Shown: positions 8,413 to 16,286 of the stretch, piece by piece
Layout: every line of letters begins with the position of its first letter
How positions within the stretch are numbered: the stretch's first letter is position 1
From: CAZTLE01 sp964614415
Lineage (GTDB): Bacteria; Bacteroidota; Bacteroidia; Flavobacteriales; Flavobacteriaceae
Assembly: GCA_964614415.1 (NCBI GenBank)
Contig: CAZTLE010000048.1
Span: 1 to 22,764, forward strand
DNA length: 22,764 bases
Direction: 5' to 3'
Program-made: the position numbers and the translations under genes
Notes under the pieces: generated by a model
What the model saw: the letters and a program-made list of their open reading frames with translations, nothing else
What the model was told of the DNA's origin: nothing
Database searches by the model: none

Positions 8413-8544
8413 GCAATTAGCCTGTAGTCTTCAGGAATAGCGTTGAAATAAGTAACTTTATGCAAACGAGAAATGCAACACGAAGGAGGATGTGCGACTA
8501 GCATAGTTGAACCTTCCTCTTAAATCGCTAATAACCAATAAAAA

Positions 8545-9261
8545 TTGGGTATTTCCTCAAGACTGGACCAAATTCACGATAAGATCAGGCAAAACAGATG
8601 GCATTGGCTCTTTGCCATCTTCTGCCGTATTGTACTGGCGCTGGGTTTCATTCCCGCAGGAATCGTCAAAATCGCAGATGAACGATTTGCCAGTGGCCTG
8701 GACATCAATCATCCCATGGGGCAATACCTGGAAGCCCTGCACCATACAGGATATTATTACACGACAATAGGAATTGCCCAGGTAGTGGCGGCCATCCTGT
8801 TACTTATACCCAGAACTGTTTTACTCGGAGCCTTTTTGTACCTACCCATAATTGTGAATATTTGGATCCTTTCGTACGCCCTGCGGTTTGATGGTTCTCA
8901 TGTGACTTCTCCCCTTATGGTGTTGGCAACTCTCTACATACTCTTCTGGCATTACGACCGACTCAAATTCATACTTCCATTCAAGAAGTCGGCACCTCCC
9001 AAACTATTGGAAAAACCAACGACTTACAGCAATAGGTTTCCCTTTCTGTTTGCAGGTGGTGTGATCGCCACTGTGGCCACTGTTATCCTTTTCTCCTTGT
9101 TCGGTCATGAGGTAATGCCGCGAAACTCAATATCCGATTGTAAACGACAATTTACAGGTAGCAATAACGAAGCAGCCGGACTACAATTTTGTGAATGTAT
9201 TCATACCCATGGCGGTCATCTAAACGATTGTCTGGAGGAATATGAAAAGGCCAAAAACTAA
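8545..9261 (+). CDS. DoxX-like membrane protein with cysteine/histidine-rich C-terminal tail
   Basis: The only credible start is a TTG at 8545: an in-frame stop lies 4 bases upstream and the first internal Met is residue 58, inside the conserved region. The 238-residue product has a DoxX-like core of four helices (about residues 21-43, 70-90, 92-114, 120-140) with the typical first helix ending FIPAGIVKI. A fifth helix (165-187) is followed by a 50-residue tail with C199, C216, C218 and C229 and a HTHGGH cluster (residues 220-225). The DoxX family includes quinone- and sulfur-metabolism membrane subunits but most members have no known role. The tail pattern resembles the paired-cysteine domains of small Bacteroidota lipoproteins and would face the periplasm if five helices are right. 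Confidence 0.7.
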   Translation: MGISSRLDQIHDKIRQNRWHWLFAIFCRIVLALGFIPAGIVKIADERFASGLDINHPMGQYLEALHHTGYYYTTIGIAQVVAAILLLIPRTVLLGAFLYLPIIVNIWILSYALRFDGSHVTSPLMVLATLYILFWHYDRLKFILPFKKSAPPKLLEKPTTYSNRFPFLFAGGVIATVATVILFSLFGHEVMPRNSISDCKRQFTGSNNEAAGLQFCECIHTHGGHLNDCLEEYEKAKN

Positions 9262-9273
9262 CTATATGTGCTA

Positions 9274-10383
9274 ATGATGAGAACATTGATCGCCGCCATT
9301 TTTACCACCATTATTTTCATTGCTGAACTAAATGGACAGGAAGCCCCGCTTAAAGTTGGGGTAATAGGACTCACGCACACGCACGTGCACTGGATCTTTG
9401 GCAGTGAACCCCGAGGAGATATTAAGATCGTTGGGATTGTTGAGCCCAATAAAGAACTCGCAAAGCGTTATGCCGATCAGTATAAATTCCCAATGGATAT
9501 GGTATACGATTCCATGGAAGAACTTATTTCTGAAACCGGACCCGAGGCCGTTACGGCTTTTGGAACCATATACGACCACCTGGAAGTTGTTCAGATCGCT
9601 GCCCCCAAAGGAATTCATGTCATGGTTGAAAAACCGCTGGCAGTAAGCATGAAACATGCGAAAAAAATGCAGGCCCTGGCCAAGAAGCATAACATACACT
9701 TGCTTACCAATTTTGAAACAACCTGGTACCCTACCAATCACAAAGCCTACGATCTCGCGAAGAAAGAGAAGGTGATCGGAGATATCCGTAAGATCATTGT
9801 TAACGACGGCCACAAAGGCCCTAAGAAAATCGGTGTAAACGAGGAGTTCCTGGAATGGTTGACCGATCCCATACAGAACGGTGGTGGAGCGATCACCGAC
9901 TTTGGCTGCTATGGAGCCAATTTGCTCACCTGGTTCATGGATGGTAAACGGCCTAACAGTGTTACGGCCATCACCCAACAACTCCAACCTGAGAATAATC
10001 CGAAGGTGGACGACGAATCGATAATCCTGCTTCAATATGACAATGCCGTCGCCGTAATTCAGGGTTCCTGGAACTGGCCTATCGGAAGGAAAGACATGGA
10101 GATCCATGGCTTGAAGGGAACTATATTTTCAGATAACCGGCATGAGCTTCGCGTTCGTATTTCGGAAGGGTATGACGGATATGAAGAAGAAACTATGAAG
10201 CTGGAAGAAAGATCTGCTCCCTATGACGACCCTTTTGCACTGTTGGCAACCGTAGTTCGGGGAGATGTGCAACTGGGCCGATATGACCTTAACAGCCTTG
10301 AAAACAATATGATCGTAGTAGAAATCCTGGACGCCGCAAGAAAGAGTGCCCGACAGAACAAAACTGTTCACCTAAAGAAATAG
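9274..10383 (+). CDS. Exported Gfo/Idh/MocA-family protein
   Basis: With the ATG at 9274 the protein has 369 residues (an ATG 3 bases later is equally possible). Residues 1-21 form a Sec-type signal without twin arginine. The Rossmann domain follows, with VGVIGLTHTHVHWI in place of the usual nucleotide loop, IVGIVEP at the second strand, and the EKPLA block with the family lysine at about residue 120. The C-terminal dimerisation domain contains GGGAITDFGCYGANLLTWF, a normal substrate-side motif. Members oxidise or epimerise sugars, inositols and related compounds with NAD(P). Two of the three glycines of the GxGxxG loop are replaced (by Thr and His), so cofactor use is uncertain. It is followed 100 bases later by an exported SGNH hydrolase, which fits glycan or polyol processing in the periplasm. 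Confidence 0.9.
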   Translation: MMRTLIAAIFTTIIFIAELNGQEAPLKVGVIGLTHTHVHWIFGSEPRGDIKIVGIVEPNKELAKRYADQYKFPMDMVYDSMEELISETGPEAVTAFGTIYDHLEVVQIAAPKGIHVMVEKPLAVSMKHAKKMQALAKKHNIHLLTNFETTWYPTNHKAYDLAKKEKVIGDIRKIIVNDGHKGPKKIGVNEEFLEWLTDPIQNGGGAITDFGCYGANLLTWFMDGKRPNSVTAITQQLQPENNPKVDDESIILLQYDNAVAVIQGSWNWPIGRKDMEIHGLKGTIFSDNRHELRVRISEGYDGYEEETMKLEERSAPYDDPFALLATVVRGDVQLGRYDLNSLENNMIVVEILDAARKSARQNKTVHLKK

Positions 10384-10483
10384 GCCGTCGTATGTGTCTA
10401 TAGCTAAAGGGCATGTGGCGCCCGCAAAGAACAATATTTGTACATTGCCCATAAATAATATTACGCGAAACAACTTCAATCGA

Positions 10484-11131
10484 ATGAAAAAAACACTACT
10501 CATAGCCCTTACTTTCCTTTTAACTCCTGCATGTCTGATAGCGCAGGACCCACATCGCTTTGATGCGGACATCGCGAAGTTCTCAAAGCTATCTGTCCCC
10601 TCGAATGGTGAACTGGCTGTCTTTACGGGCAGTTCGAGTATTCGATTCTGGGATTACTTAAAGGAAGATTGTGATGGGATGCAGGTTGTCAACACGGGGT
10701 TTGGAGGTTCACACATGTCCGATCTGCTGTATTTCCTGGATCAGACGGTGCTTAGATTCAAACCGGGTAAGGTTTATATCTATGAAGGCGACAATGATAT
10801 TGCGGATGAAAAAAATCCAGAGGCTGTTCTTGCGACAACCAAACAAGTTGTTGAGAGAATTCTGGCATCAAACCCGGAGATCACCATACATTTTATAAGT
10901 GCTAAACCCAGTCCGTCGCGCTGGAAATACAGGAATCAGTATGTTGCATTCAATTCACTACTGAAAAACTATTGCGATACCCATCCTCAACTCTCATACA
11001 TCGATGTTTGGAAACCCATGTTGGACGACACAGGCCGTCCCGACCCACAAATATTTGTTTCAGATAGTCTCCATATGAACCGGAAGGGTTATTTGCTTTG
11101 GAAGGAAATAGTTTGCCAGAGCATGGAATAA
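10484..11131 (+). CDS. Exported SGNH/GDSL-family hydrolase
   Basis: The ATG at 10484 gives 215 residues; the frame is open 30 codons further upstream but that part has no signal-like character. Residues 1-20 form a signal peptide ending IAQ. The four SGNH blocks are visible: TGSSSIRFW with the likely nucleophile S51, NTGFGGSHMSD (G in block II), EGDNDIAD with N104 in block III, and D194-S-L-H197 as the catalytic Asp and His. Family members are esterases and deacetylases acting on acylated glycans, lipids or peptidoglycan. Position after an exported Gfo/Idh/MocA protein suggests a periplasmic carbohydrate esterase, but the substrate is inferred, not shown. Confidence 0.92.
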   Translation: MKKTLLIALTFLLTPACLIAQDPHRFDADIAKFSKLSVPSNGELAVFTGSSSIRFWDYLKEDCDGMQVVNTGFGGSHMSDLLYFLDQTVLRFKPGKVYIYEGDNDIADEKNPEAVLATTKQVVERILASNPEITIHFISAKPSPSRWKYRNQYVAFNSLLKNYCDTHPQLSYIDVWKPMLDDTGRPDPQIFVSDSLHMNRKGYLLWKEIVCQSME

Positions 11132-11177
11132 GTTTTAAGATATTAAGTATCTTTTACGAGTATCAAGAGTTTGTATT

Positions 11178-11468
11178 ATGAAAGCTATAAGCAAAACACC
11201 CCTCATCATAGTTTCTATCACGGCCATTGTCCTGTTGATTCCGTTAATCTCCATGCAATTTTCAAGCAATGTAAACTGGAACATAGTTGATTTTACCGTT
11301 GCCGGAGCTTTACTGCTCGGAGCCGGGTTCTCGATCAATTTCCTTTACAAACGTCTGAAAAACAAGAAGTATGCTCCTCTGGTTATCGCTGCCATCATAA
11401 TTCTACTACTTCTAATATGGGCTGAAATGGCCGTAGGTCTTTTCGGAAGCCCATTCGCTGGAAACTAA
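11178..11468 (+). CDS. Small three-helix membrane protein of unknown function
   Basis: The 96-residue product is almost entirely hydrophobic, with helices at about residues 9-25, 37-56 and 66-89 separated by a polar loop (28-36) and a lysine-rich loop (YKRLKNKKY, 57-65) that should be cytoplasmic. I do not recognise a family. It starts 46 bases after the SGNH gene and ends 12 bases before the next exported protein, so all three may share a transcript. Confidence 0.7.
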   Translation: MKAISKTPLIIVSITAIVLLIPLISMQFSSNVNWNIVDFTVAGALLLGAGFSINFLYKRLKNKKYAPLVIAAIIILLLLIWAEMAVGLFGSPFAGN

Positions 11469-11480
11469 ATAATCTACTTA

Positions 11481-11945
11481 ATGACAACATTCCGATTACT
11501 TCTGCTCCTTAGTATATTTCTTTTGGGCAATACCGCTACAGCCCAAAACTTCTACCCGGAAAAGTTCGAGGGTTGTGACACCCAACAATTCGCACTGGAA
11601 AGCGATTCGGTCTATGCCAAAAAAGACAAAGAACAACTGATCCAACTCCTTACCGGGAGTATGGACGAAAAGGCACTGTCGAAGACGTTCGGAGTGCTTC
11701 GCGTTCAGATCATTGCTTACGAAGACGGAAGCTCCTGTCTCATCAGCTACGAGAACAACACCACCCTGGACGAAGAGACGCTTAACATGGCTAAGATCAA
11801 AGAAACCATAGACAGTGAATTGGTCTGGGACGAAGTTTTGAAGGCCTGTTCTCCTCTCATGGAACTTAAATTCCGAAGAAAGAAGATCTCGCTAAAGCGA
11901 ATCGGCTTTAACGGTAAAAAAGGCATGCACGAGCTGCGAGACTGA
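11481..11945 (+). CDS. Exported protein of unknown function
   Basis: The protein has 154 residues, with a clear signal peptide (1-21, ending TATAQ). The mature part has three cysteines (C32, C86, C123) and a segment FGVLRVQIIAYEDGSSCLISY that resembles the strand-turn-strand with a DG turn seen in TonB C-terminal-like domains, but the match is too weak to assign. The C-terminus is basic (KFRRKKISLKR). It probably works in the periplasm. It is 12 bases downstream of the small membrane protein gene and likely cotranscribed with it. Confidence 0.7.
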   Translation: MTTFRLLLLLSIFLLGNTATAQNFYPEKFEGCDTQQFALESDSVYAKKDKEQLIQLLTGSMDEKALSKTFGVLRVQIIAYEDGSSCLISYENNTTLDEETLNMAKIKETIDSELVWDEVLKACSPLMELKFRRKKISLKRIGFNGKKGMHELRD

Positions 11946-12083
11946 ATAATCCATACCCATCTTTCAGCTGCTGTGTCTACTCAACTAATGAAAGGTACGG
12001 ATCAGGATTTTATTACGATCCAGACTGAATATCCACAAATTCGATACCTTTATTGGGAGGATAACTAACCAAAACCAACAACT

Positions 12084-12500
12084 ATGAATCCAATTGTACG
12101 CAATGTGCTGGCGGTCATCGGAGGATGGCTGGGCGGAAGTGTAATCAATATGGGGCTGGTGCGTATAGGCCACTCGGTATTCCCCATTGAGGGAGTTGAT
12201 ACCAGCGATGTTGCGGCCCTGGCCGAAGTCATGCCCACACTGGACCCCAAGTATTTCATCTTTCCCTTACTTGCTCATGCCCTGGGAACTTTAGTGGGAG
12301 CCTTTATTGCTGCACTCATAGCAGTAAAACACAAAATGAAATTGGCCCTGGTGGTAGGACTACTGTTCCTTATCGGGGGAATTCTGGTCAGCTTTATGAT
12401 CCCTGCTCCTACCTGGTTTGTGGTAACGGACCTTGTACTGGCATATATCCCAATGGCGTGGATAGGTGGTAAGCTGGCCGCGCGCAGGTCAAGAGTTTGA
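12084..12500 (+). CDS. Small polytopic membrane protein of unknown function
   Basis: This 138-residue protein has about four glycine-rich helices (roughly 7-29, 58-81, 86-108, 113-131) and a long acidic loop (residues 34-53) after the first helix. The GGWLGGSVIN pattern in helix 1 and LAHALGTLVGAFIAALIA in helix 2 suggest tightly packed helices. I do not recognise a named family. A TACCTTTA at 12045-12052 upstream resembles a -7 element but lacks a TTG at proper spacing. The following gene starts 37 bases downstream, so this may head a short operon. Confidence 0.7.
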   Translation: MNPIVRNVLAVIGGWLGGSVINMGLVRIGHSVFPIEGVDTSDVAALAEVMPTLDPKYFIFPLLAHALGTLVGAFIAALIAVKHKMKLALVVGLLFLIGGILVSFMIPAPTWFVVTDLVLAYIPMAWIGGKLAARRSRV

Positions 12501-12537
12501 TACACCGCAGTTCACTCTGTAAAAAATTAGCATTCAT

Positions 12538-12942
12538 ATGAATAAGGAGGAGTTCTTACGGCACCTTACTTCGGAAGTTATTGAAGCAGGAAACATGGAA
12601 GCGATTTCCACCGGTTTCTCCGAAACCTATACGGCACATGCCGGAGACAAGACTTATGAAGGGCATCAGTTCATTGAAGACTGGACCAGGCAGGTTCACG
12701 CTGCCATCCATGATATCAAGGTCCTTAGCCTTGATATACTATCCCAGCAAGGTGATAAAGTAACCTGGCAGCGACGGATGCGTGGCACCCACATGGCTGG
12801 CCTTAGAGGTATTCCCGCCTCCGAACGAAAGGTCACCTGGCAGGAAATGGTGGTAAGCCGCTTCGAAAACGATAAGATCGCCGAAGAGTGGATAGTTTCC
12901 GAATTAGCAGGAGAATTACTTCTGAAACAACCTAAAAAATAA
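12538..12942 (+). CDS. NTF2-fold / SnoaL-like ester cyclase family protein
   Basis: The 134-residue protein has no signal peptide. It shows the usual order of this fold: an N-terminal helix ending near EAGNMEAISTGFSETYTAHAG, a GHQFIEDWTRQVHAAI helix, and C-terminal strands VTWQRRMRGTHMAG, VTWQEMVVSRFENDKIAEEW. The DKIAEEW-type ending is common to SnoaL-like ester cyclases. The family covers polyketide cyclases, isomerases and many proteins of unknown use, so no reaction is claimed. The DUF1801 gene begins 4 bases after this stop, so the two are cotranscribed. Confidence 0.82.
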   Translation: MNKEEFLRHLTSEVIEAGNMEAISTGFSETYTAHAGDKTYEGHQFIEDWTRQVHAAIHDIKVLSLDILSQQGDKVTWQRRMRGTHMAGLRGIPASERKVTWQEMVVSRFENDKIAEEWIVSELAGELLLKQPKK

Positions 12943-12946
12943 TACC

Positions 12947-13354
12947 ATGGCAAAGAAATCCCTGGCCAATACTGAAACAAATAAAAGTGTGCCCGACTTC
13001 ATCGATGCTGTCTCCAATAAAACCCGACAGGCCGATAGCCGTGTACTGCTCGAAGTACTCAAGGAACTTACGGGAAAAGAACCCAAAATATGGGGTGTGA
13101 GTATTATTGGCTTCGGAAAATACAGTTACCAACGAAAGAACGGTGATGAGTACGAATGGTTCAACGTGGGATTCTCCCCCGGCAAAGCACACATGTCTGT
13201 ATACCTCATGTACGATGTGAATAGCGAACCCGAACTCCTCCAAAAGCTGGGACCACACAAAACCGGAAAAGGCTGTCTGTACATCAAAAAACTGGAGGAT
13301 ATAGACCTTGACGTGCTAAAACAGTTGTTGGCAAAAAGCGATCGTTGGGAATAG
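12947..13354 (+). CDS. DUF1801 domain-containing protein
   Basis: The 135-residue cytoplasmic protein matches the DUF1801 (YdhG-like) fold: VPDFIDAVSNKTRQADSRVLLEVL at the N-terminus, then KEPKIWGVSIIGFGKYSY, WFNVGFSPGKAHMSVYLM, and the GCLYIKKLEDIDLDVLKQLL ending. The fold is a small alpha/beta domain whose biochemical role is not established. It lies 4 bases after the NTF2-fold gene and 116 bases before the beta-propeller lipoprotein gene. Confidence 0.88.
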   Translation: MAKKSLANTETNKSVPDFIDAVSNKTRQADSRVLLEVLKELTGKEPKIWGVSIIGFGKYSYQRKNGDEYEWFNVGFSPGKAHMSVYLMYDVNSEPELLQKLGPHKTGKGCLYIKKLEDIDLDVLKQLLAKSDRWE

Positions 13355-13470
13355 AGAATTAGGTTTTCACTCGTAGCAGGTTAGAATTGATTGGATTTGG
13401 AAAATCTCGTCATGACTCATCCAAAGTCCTTATTGATGTGTATATAATATAGACACAAACCAATCTAGTC

Positions 13471-14421
13471 ATGAAATCAATTACCCTATTGGCTGTCGTT
13501 GCACTGTTAGCATGTAGTTGCGCGGATGAACAAAAGAGCCTTCCTCAGTATTTTGACACATCTGTGGCCTCACCTACGGTGTTTGCGCCCGGTATCATAT
13601 CAACCGAAAACAATGAATTCGATATGTGTTTTACCCCCGATGGTAAGACCATTTATTTCACCCGACGCAAAAACGGGGAAAAACAGCGCATCTATCGCAC
13701 TGATCTCGTAAACGGAAGCTGGACAACACCAAAACTGGCTCCATTCTCAACCGATAGAGATGAAACTCCGTTCATCACTCCGGATGGACAAACCTTCTAT
13801 TTTGGGTCACAAAGGCAGATACCCGGGAAACCAAACCTGGGTGGTTTTGATATGAATGTTTGGAAGATGACCAAAGAAGGCGATGGCTGGAGCGATCCGG
13901 TTCCCCTGCCTGAGCCTATCAACTATGTGCAGGTCGAGGGCGAACACTGGCCTTCCTCAAATAACAACTATCTCTTTACCCTTGACGGAAAAACGCACTA
14001 TTTCACAACACAAGTTCGCGGTACTGAAGGCATTGATGTCTTCACCACCCAACTGGAAAATGGGATCTTTAACGATCCTGAAAAGATCGAAGGGCTTTTC
14101 ACAAATGATAGTCTTTGGAAATACTCGGCTTCAGTTTCACCCGATGGCCGTTTCCTTGTTTTCAACGTGTATGACGGTCCAAAAGGACTGGGCGGAGACG
14201 ATATATATGTCTCGCAAAAGACCAATGACGGTTGGTCTCCGGCCCGAAATTTGGGAAGCCCGGTAAATACGGAAGGTGAAGAAGGCAGCGCCCGTTTTTC
14301 ACTGGATGGCCGTTATTTCTTCTATACACACGCCGACAACCTTGGTAACGAGGAGTACAGTCCATGGAGTATTTATTGCATCGAAACCAAATACCTCAAT
14401 CTCGAATCCTTGTTCGAATGA
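13471..14421 (+). CDS. Beta-propeller lipoprotein with WD40-like (PD40/TolB-like) repeats
   Basis: The 316-residue protein has a lipobox LLAC with the lipidated cysteine at C15, so it should be anchored in the inner or outer membrane facing the periplasm or surface. Five repeats carry the (P/L)DG turn followed by an aromatic strand: residues 56-58, 104-106, 171-173, 224-226 and 278-280, for example TPDGKTIYF and SPDGRFLVF. Intervening DGWSDPVPL and DGWSPARNL segments show the usual WS(D/P)P spacing of PD40 proteins. The number of repeats visible suggests a five- or six-bladed propeller. Members bind partners or glycans, or act as hydrolases; no catalytic site is evident. An A+T-rich stretch with a short imperfect inverted repeat (TGTGT...ACACA) at about 13438-13457 lies upstream. 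Confidence 0.88.
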   Translation: MKSITLLAVVALLACSCADEQKSLPQYFDTSVASPTVFAPGIISTENNEFDMCFTPDGKTIYFTRRKNGEKQRIYRTDLVNGSWTTPKLAPFSTDRDETPFITPDGQTFYFGSQRQIPGKPNLGGFDMNVWKMTKEGDGWSDPVPLPEPINYVQVEGEHWPSSNNNYLFTLDGKTHYFTTQVRGTEGIDVFTTQLENGIFNDPEKIEGLFTNDSLWKYSASVSPDGRFLVFNVYDGPKGLGGDDIYVSQKTNDGWSPARNLGSPVNTEGEEGSARFSLDGRYFFYTHADNLGNEEYSPWSIYCIETKYLNLESLFE

Positions 14422-14748
14422 CGGCAAACCAGAAGTCATAGCTCCGCTTTGGGTGTAGTAAGTTCGCACAACATTGCCAATAAAAAAGACATTACCCCGG
14501 AAAAAGCCCCACATTCATAAGGAAAAGAACTGTAAATGCACTCCCGGTAGCACATCCTTTGACATTTTTTATACTTTAGCCACCGATCCCCACAACCTGT
14601 ACTAACATATTCAGGATTACGGGAGGACGAATCCTCCTTGCTAATCGCACCTATTTCAATCCATAAAGTTTCGCCCCAAACGCAACTTTATTCGCATCGT
14701 GGCGGGTATATCCCTCCTATGAGTACGAATTAAGTGTAACCTGTAAAT
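14422..14748 (+). other. 327-base intergenic region with one hairpin
   Basis: No convincing coding frame is seen. The region holds a GC-rich hairpin at 14622-14637 and A+T-rich stretches near 14570 and 14730. I found no full TTG/TAnnTTTG promoter, although the orphan gene downstream must have one. This is the longest gap in the window and could be a long leader of the downstream gene or a small RNA locus. Confidence 0.5.
14622..14637 (+). other. Short perfect hairpin in the leader of the orphan gene
   Basis: GGAGGA, loop CGAA, TCCTCC: a six-base-pair stem with a four-base loop, extendable by one G-U pair. No T run follows, so it is not a typical terminator. It lies about 110 bases before the ATG of the unknown protein. 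Confidence 0.45.
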
Positions 14749-15660
14749 ATGTTAATTATGGATTTATCAAATCAAACCCTATCTGAAAACACCTACTTCC
14801 CTGACGATTCCGAGCTCTGGCCGGAACCCGAACACTTCATGGAATGGCTCAATGAGAAAACCGAGCATTTTCTGCTAACAAAAGAGAAAGAACGGGAACT
14901 CATGGAATTGCATCCCGAACTCGAAGAAATGGGAATGGAAATGCGGATGGAGTCCATCCGTGATATTTACGAATTCAGACCTGATTTCTATGATGAGCTC
15001 GTTGTCAATGTTCCGGATATCAACGTGTATGTTAAGAACTTCAATGGAATAAGCAGGGTCACCATGGGAACCGGAATGCCCTTCAGAGGTGCGTTGCATC
15101 CAAAGGGAAATGCGGCAAGCTGCTGGAATTCAGGCGTAAAAGGACAAGATCTCGTGGATGCCTCCAAAGGGCGTATTGACAGCCGGGCGTGCGCCGATGC
15201 AACGAACACCGGAAACGTGACACAATTGGATTATTCCGGGGGTATTCTGTACTGGCAAATGAAAGGGGGCACAAAGAAGCAATGGATGGCCTGGCTGTTC
15301 TCGCACCTCATGAACCTGCAATACGCCTATGAGTTTGACCCCAACGCATCCCGGGCCCAGGCCGACTTTGACATTGCTATAAGCGGAACTGTTCTGGAGT
15401 CTGAACCCGACGGTAGTAATCCGAAAGCCGTTACCACTGAAGACAAGCTACTGGTGTTCAAACAACGTTTCGATACGGCCAAACACTCTCCGGCGAAAGG
15501 CGGCAAGACACAAAATTTCAGCAACCGGATAAAATCGTTTGAATTTGAAATGAAGCCTCAAAAGTTGTACACCGCTGTTATCAAGTTGCACAACTATGTT
15601 ACCTGCTGGCACGCAAAGGCAGCCGCTCGCGCGGGATACCAACACCTTCCGTTCTCATAA
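14749..15660 (+). CDS. Unrecognised 303-residue cytoplasmic protein
   Basis: I do not recognise this protein. The start may be the ATG at 14749 or the one at 14758 three codons later. There is no signal peptide or membrane segment. Residues 15-85 are strongly acidic and probably helical, with a Met/Glu-rich stretch at about 48-70 (ELMELHPELEEMGMEM). The remaining 200 residues look like a compact globular domain with many strands and aromatic residues: GMPFRGALHPKGNAASCW, DYSGGILYWQM, KKQWMAWLFSHLMNL, DFDIAISGTVLE and YTAVIKLHNYVTCWHAKAAARAGYQ. Cysteines are C125, C148 and C286. It is monocistronic: a 327-base gap lies before it and a strong terminator after it. Codon use looks like its neighbours, so recent transfer is not evident. 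Confidence 0.85.
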   Translation: MLIMDLSNQTLSENTYFPDDSELWPEPEHFMEWLNEKTEHFLLTKEKERELMELHPELEEMGMEMRMESIRDIYEFRPDFYDELVVNVPDINVYVKNFNGISRVTMGTGMPFRGALHPKGNAASCWNSGVKGQDLVDASKGRIDSRACADATNTGNVTQLDYSGGILYWQMKGGTKKQWMAWLFSHLMNLQYAYEFDPNASRAQADFDIAISGTVLESEPDGSNPKAVTTEDKLLVFKQRFDTAKHSPAKGGKTQNFSNRIKSFEFEMKPQKLYTAVIKLHNYVTCWHAKAAARAGYQHLPFS

Positions 15661-15675
15661 ATATCTGTTTTTCAG

Positions 15676-15706
15676 GAAGCCCCGGATTGGGGCTTCTTTC
15701 TTCTTT
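15676..15706 (+). terminator. Rho-independent terminator after the orphan gene
   Basis: GAAGCCCC (15676-15683), loop GGATT, GGGGCTTC (15689-15696) form a perfect eight-base-pair stem, followed by TTTCTTCTTT. It begins 15 bases after the stop codon and ends the transcript of the 303-residue protein. Confidence 0.85.
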
Positions 15707-15762
15707 CCATGGCAAATAATAGCTACCTTTAGAAGCCTGAAAACAGATTGAACACAGCACCC

Positions 15763-16281
15763 ATGTCCATCTACCAAAAACTTGCGAAAGTAGGCACCCG
15801 CTATTTCGGAGCTCACAGGGTGTTCAAATACGGGTTCAATATGTCACCCATGTATCGCAGAAGCACGGCGCGCGTGACCTATGCATCCAAAGACCTTTCT
15901 CACATAACCATAAAACTGCCCATTAGCTATAAGAACAGGAACTACGTAAACTCAATATTTGGAGGCAGCATGTTTTCCGCTGTGGATCCTATTCCCATGG
16001 TTCAATTGATCAACCTCCTGGGAGATGACTATGTGGTTTGGGACAAAGCCGCCGGAATACGATTTAAACGCCCGGCAAAGGAAGATCTTTTCGCCGATTT
16101 TATTATCGATCCGGAAGAACTAAAGGGCATCAAAGAACGCATTTCAGTTGAAAAGGAGATTGAGATCACGAAGGCGACTCAGCTGTTCAATAAAGATCGG
16201 ACAAAGGTATTTTGCGAAGTGGACAAGACAATCTACATTGCCGACAAGGCATACTATAAAGAAAAAAGAAAACGAAAGTAA
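15763..16281 (+). CDS. DUF4442 hotdog-fold protein
   Basis: The ATG at 15763 (172 residues) is preferred to an in-frame TTG 15 bases upstream. The signature of DUF4442 thioesterase-like hotdog proteins is clear: NSIFGGSMFSAVDPIPMVQL (the GG plus Asp helix), then LGDDYVVWDKAAGIRFKRPA and DLFADFIID. The family belongs to the hotdog superfamily, whose members are often acyl-thioester hydrolases or binding proteins, but activity has not been shown for most DUF4442 proteins. The C-terminus is very basic (YYKEKRKRK). A TACCTTTA at 15724-15731, just after the terminator, may be its -7 element. The NTF2-fold gene follows after 5 bases. Confidence 0.9.
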   Translation: MSIYQKLAKVGTRYFGAHRVFKYGFNMSPMYRRSTARVTYASKDLSHITIKLPISYKNRNYVNSIFGGSMFSAVDPIPMVQLINLLGDDYVVWDKAAGIRFKRPAKEDLFADFIIDPEELKGIKERISVEKEIEITKATQLFNKDRTKVFCEVDKTIYIADKAYYKEKRKRK

Positions 16282-16286
16282 CACCC

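Noticed and set aside
9328..10107. 259-codon minus-strand open frame
   Set aside because: Antisense shadow of the Gfo/Idh/MocA gene; no start context, signal or domain.
14749..15660. Idea that the orphan gene is part of a phage or toxin island
   Set aside because: No integrase, repeat, tRNA or toxin-antitoxin partner is near, and base composition looks like the surroundings.
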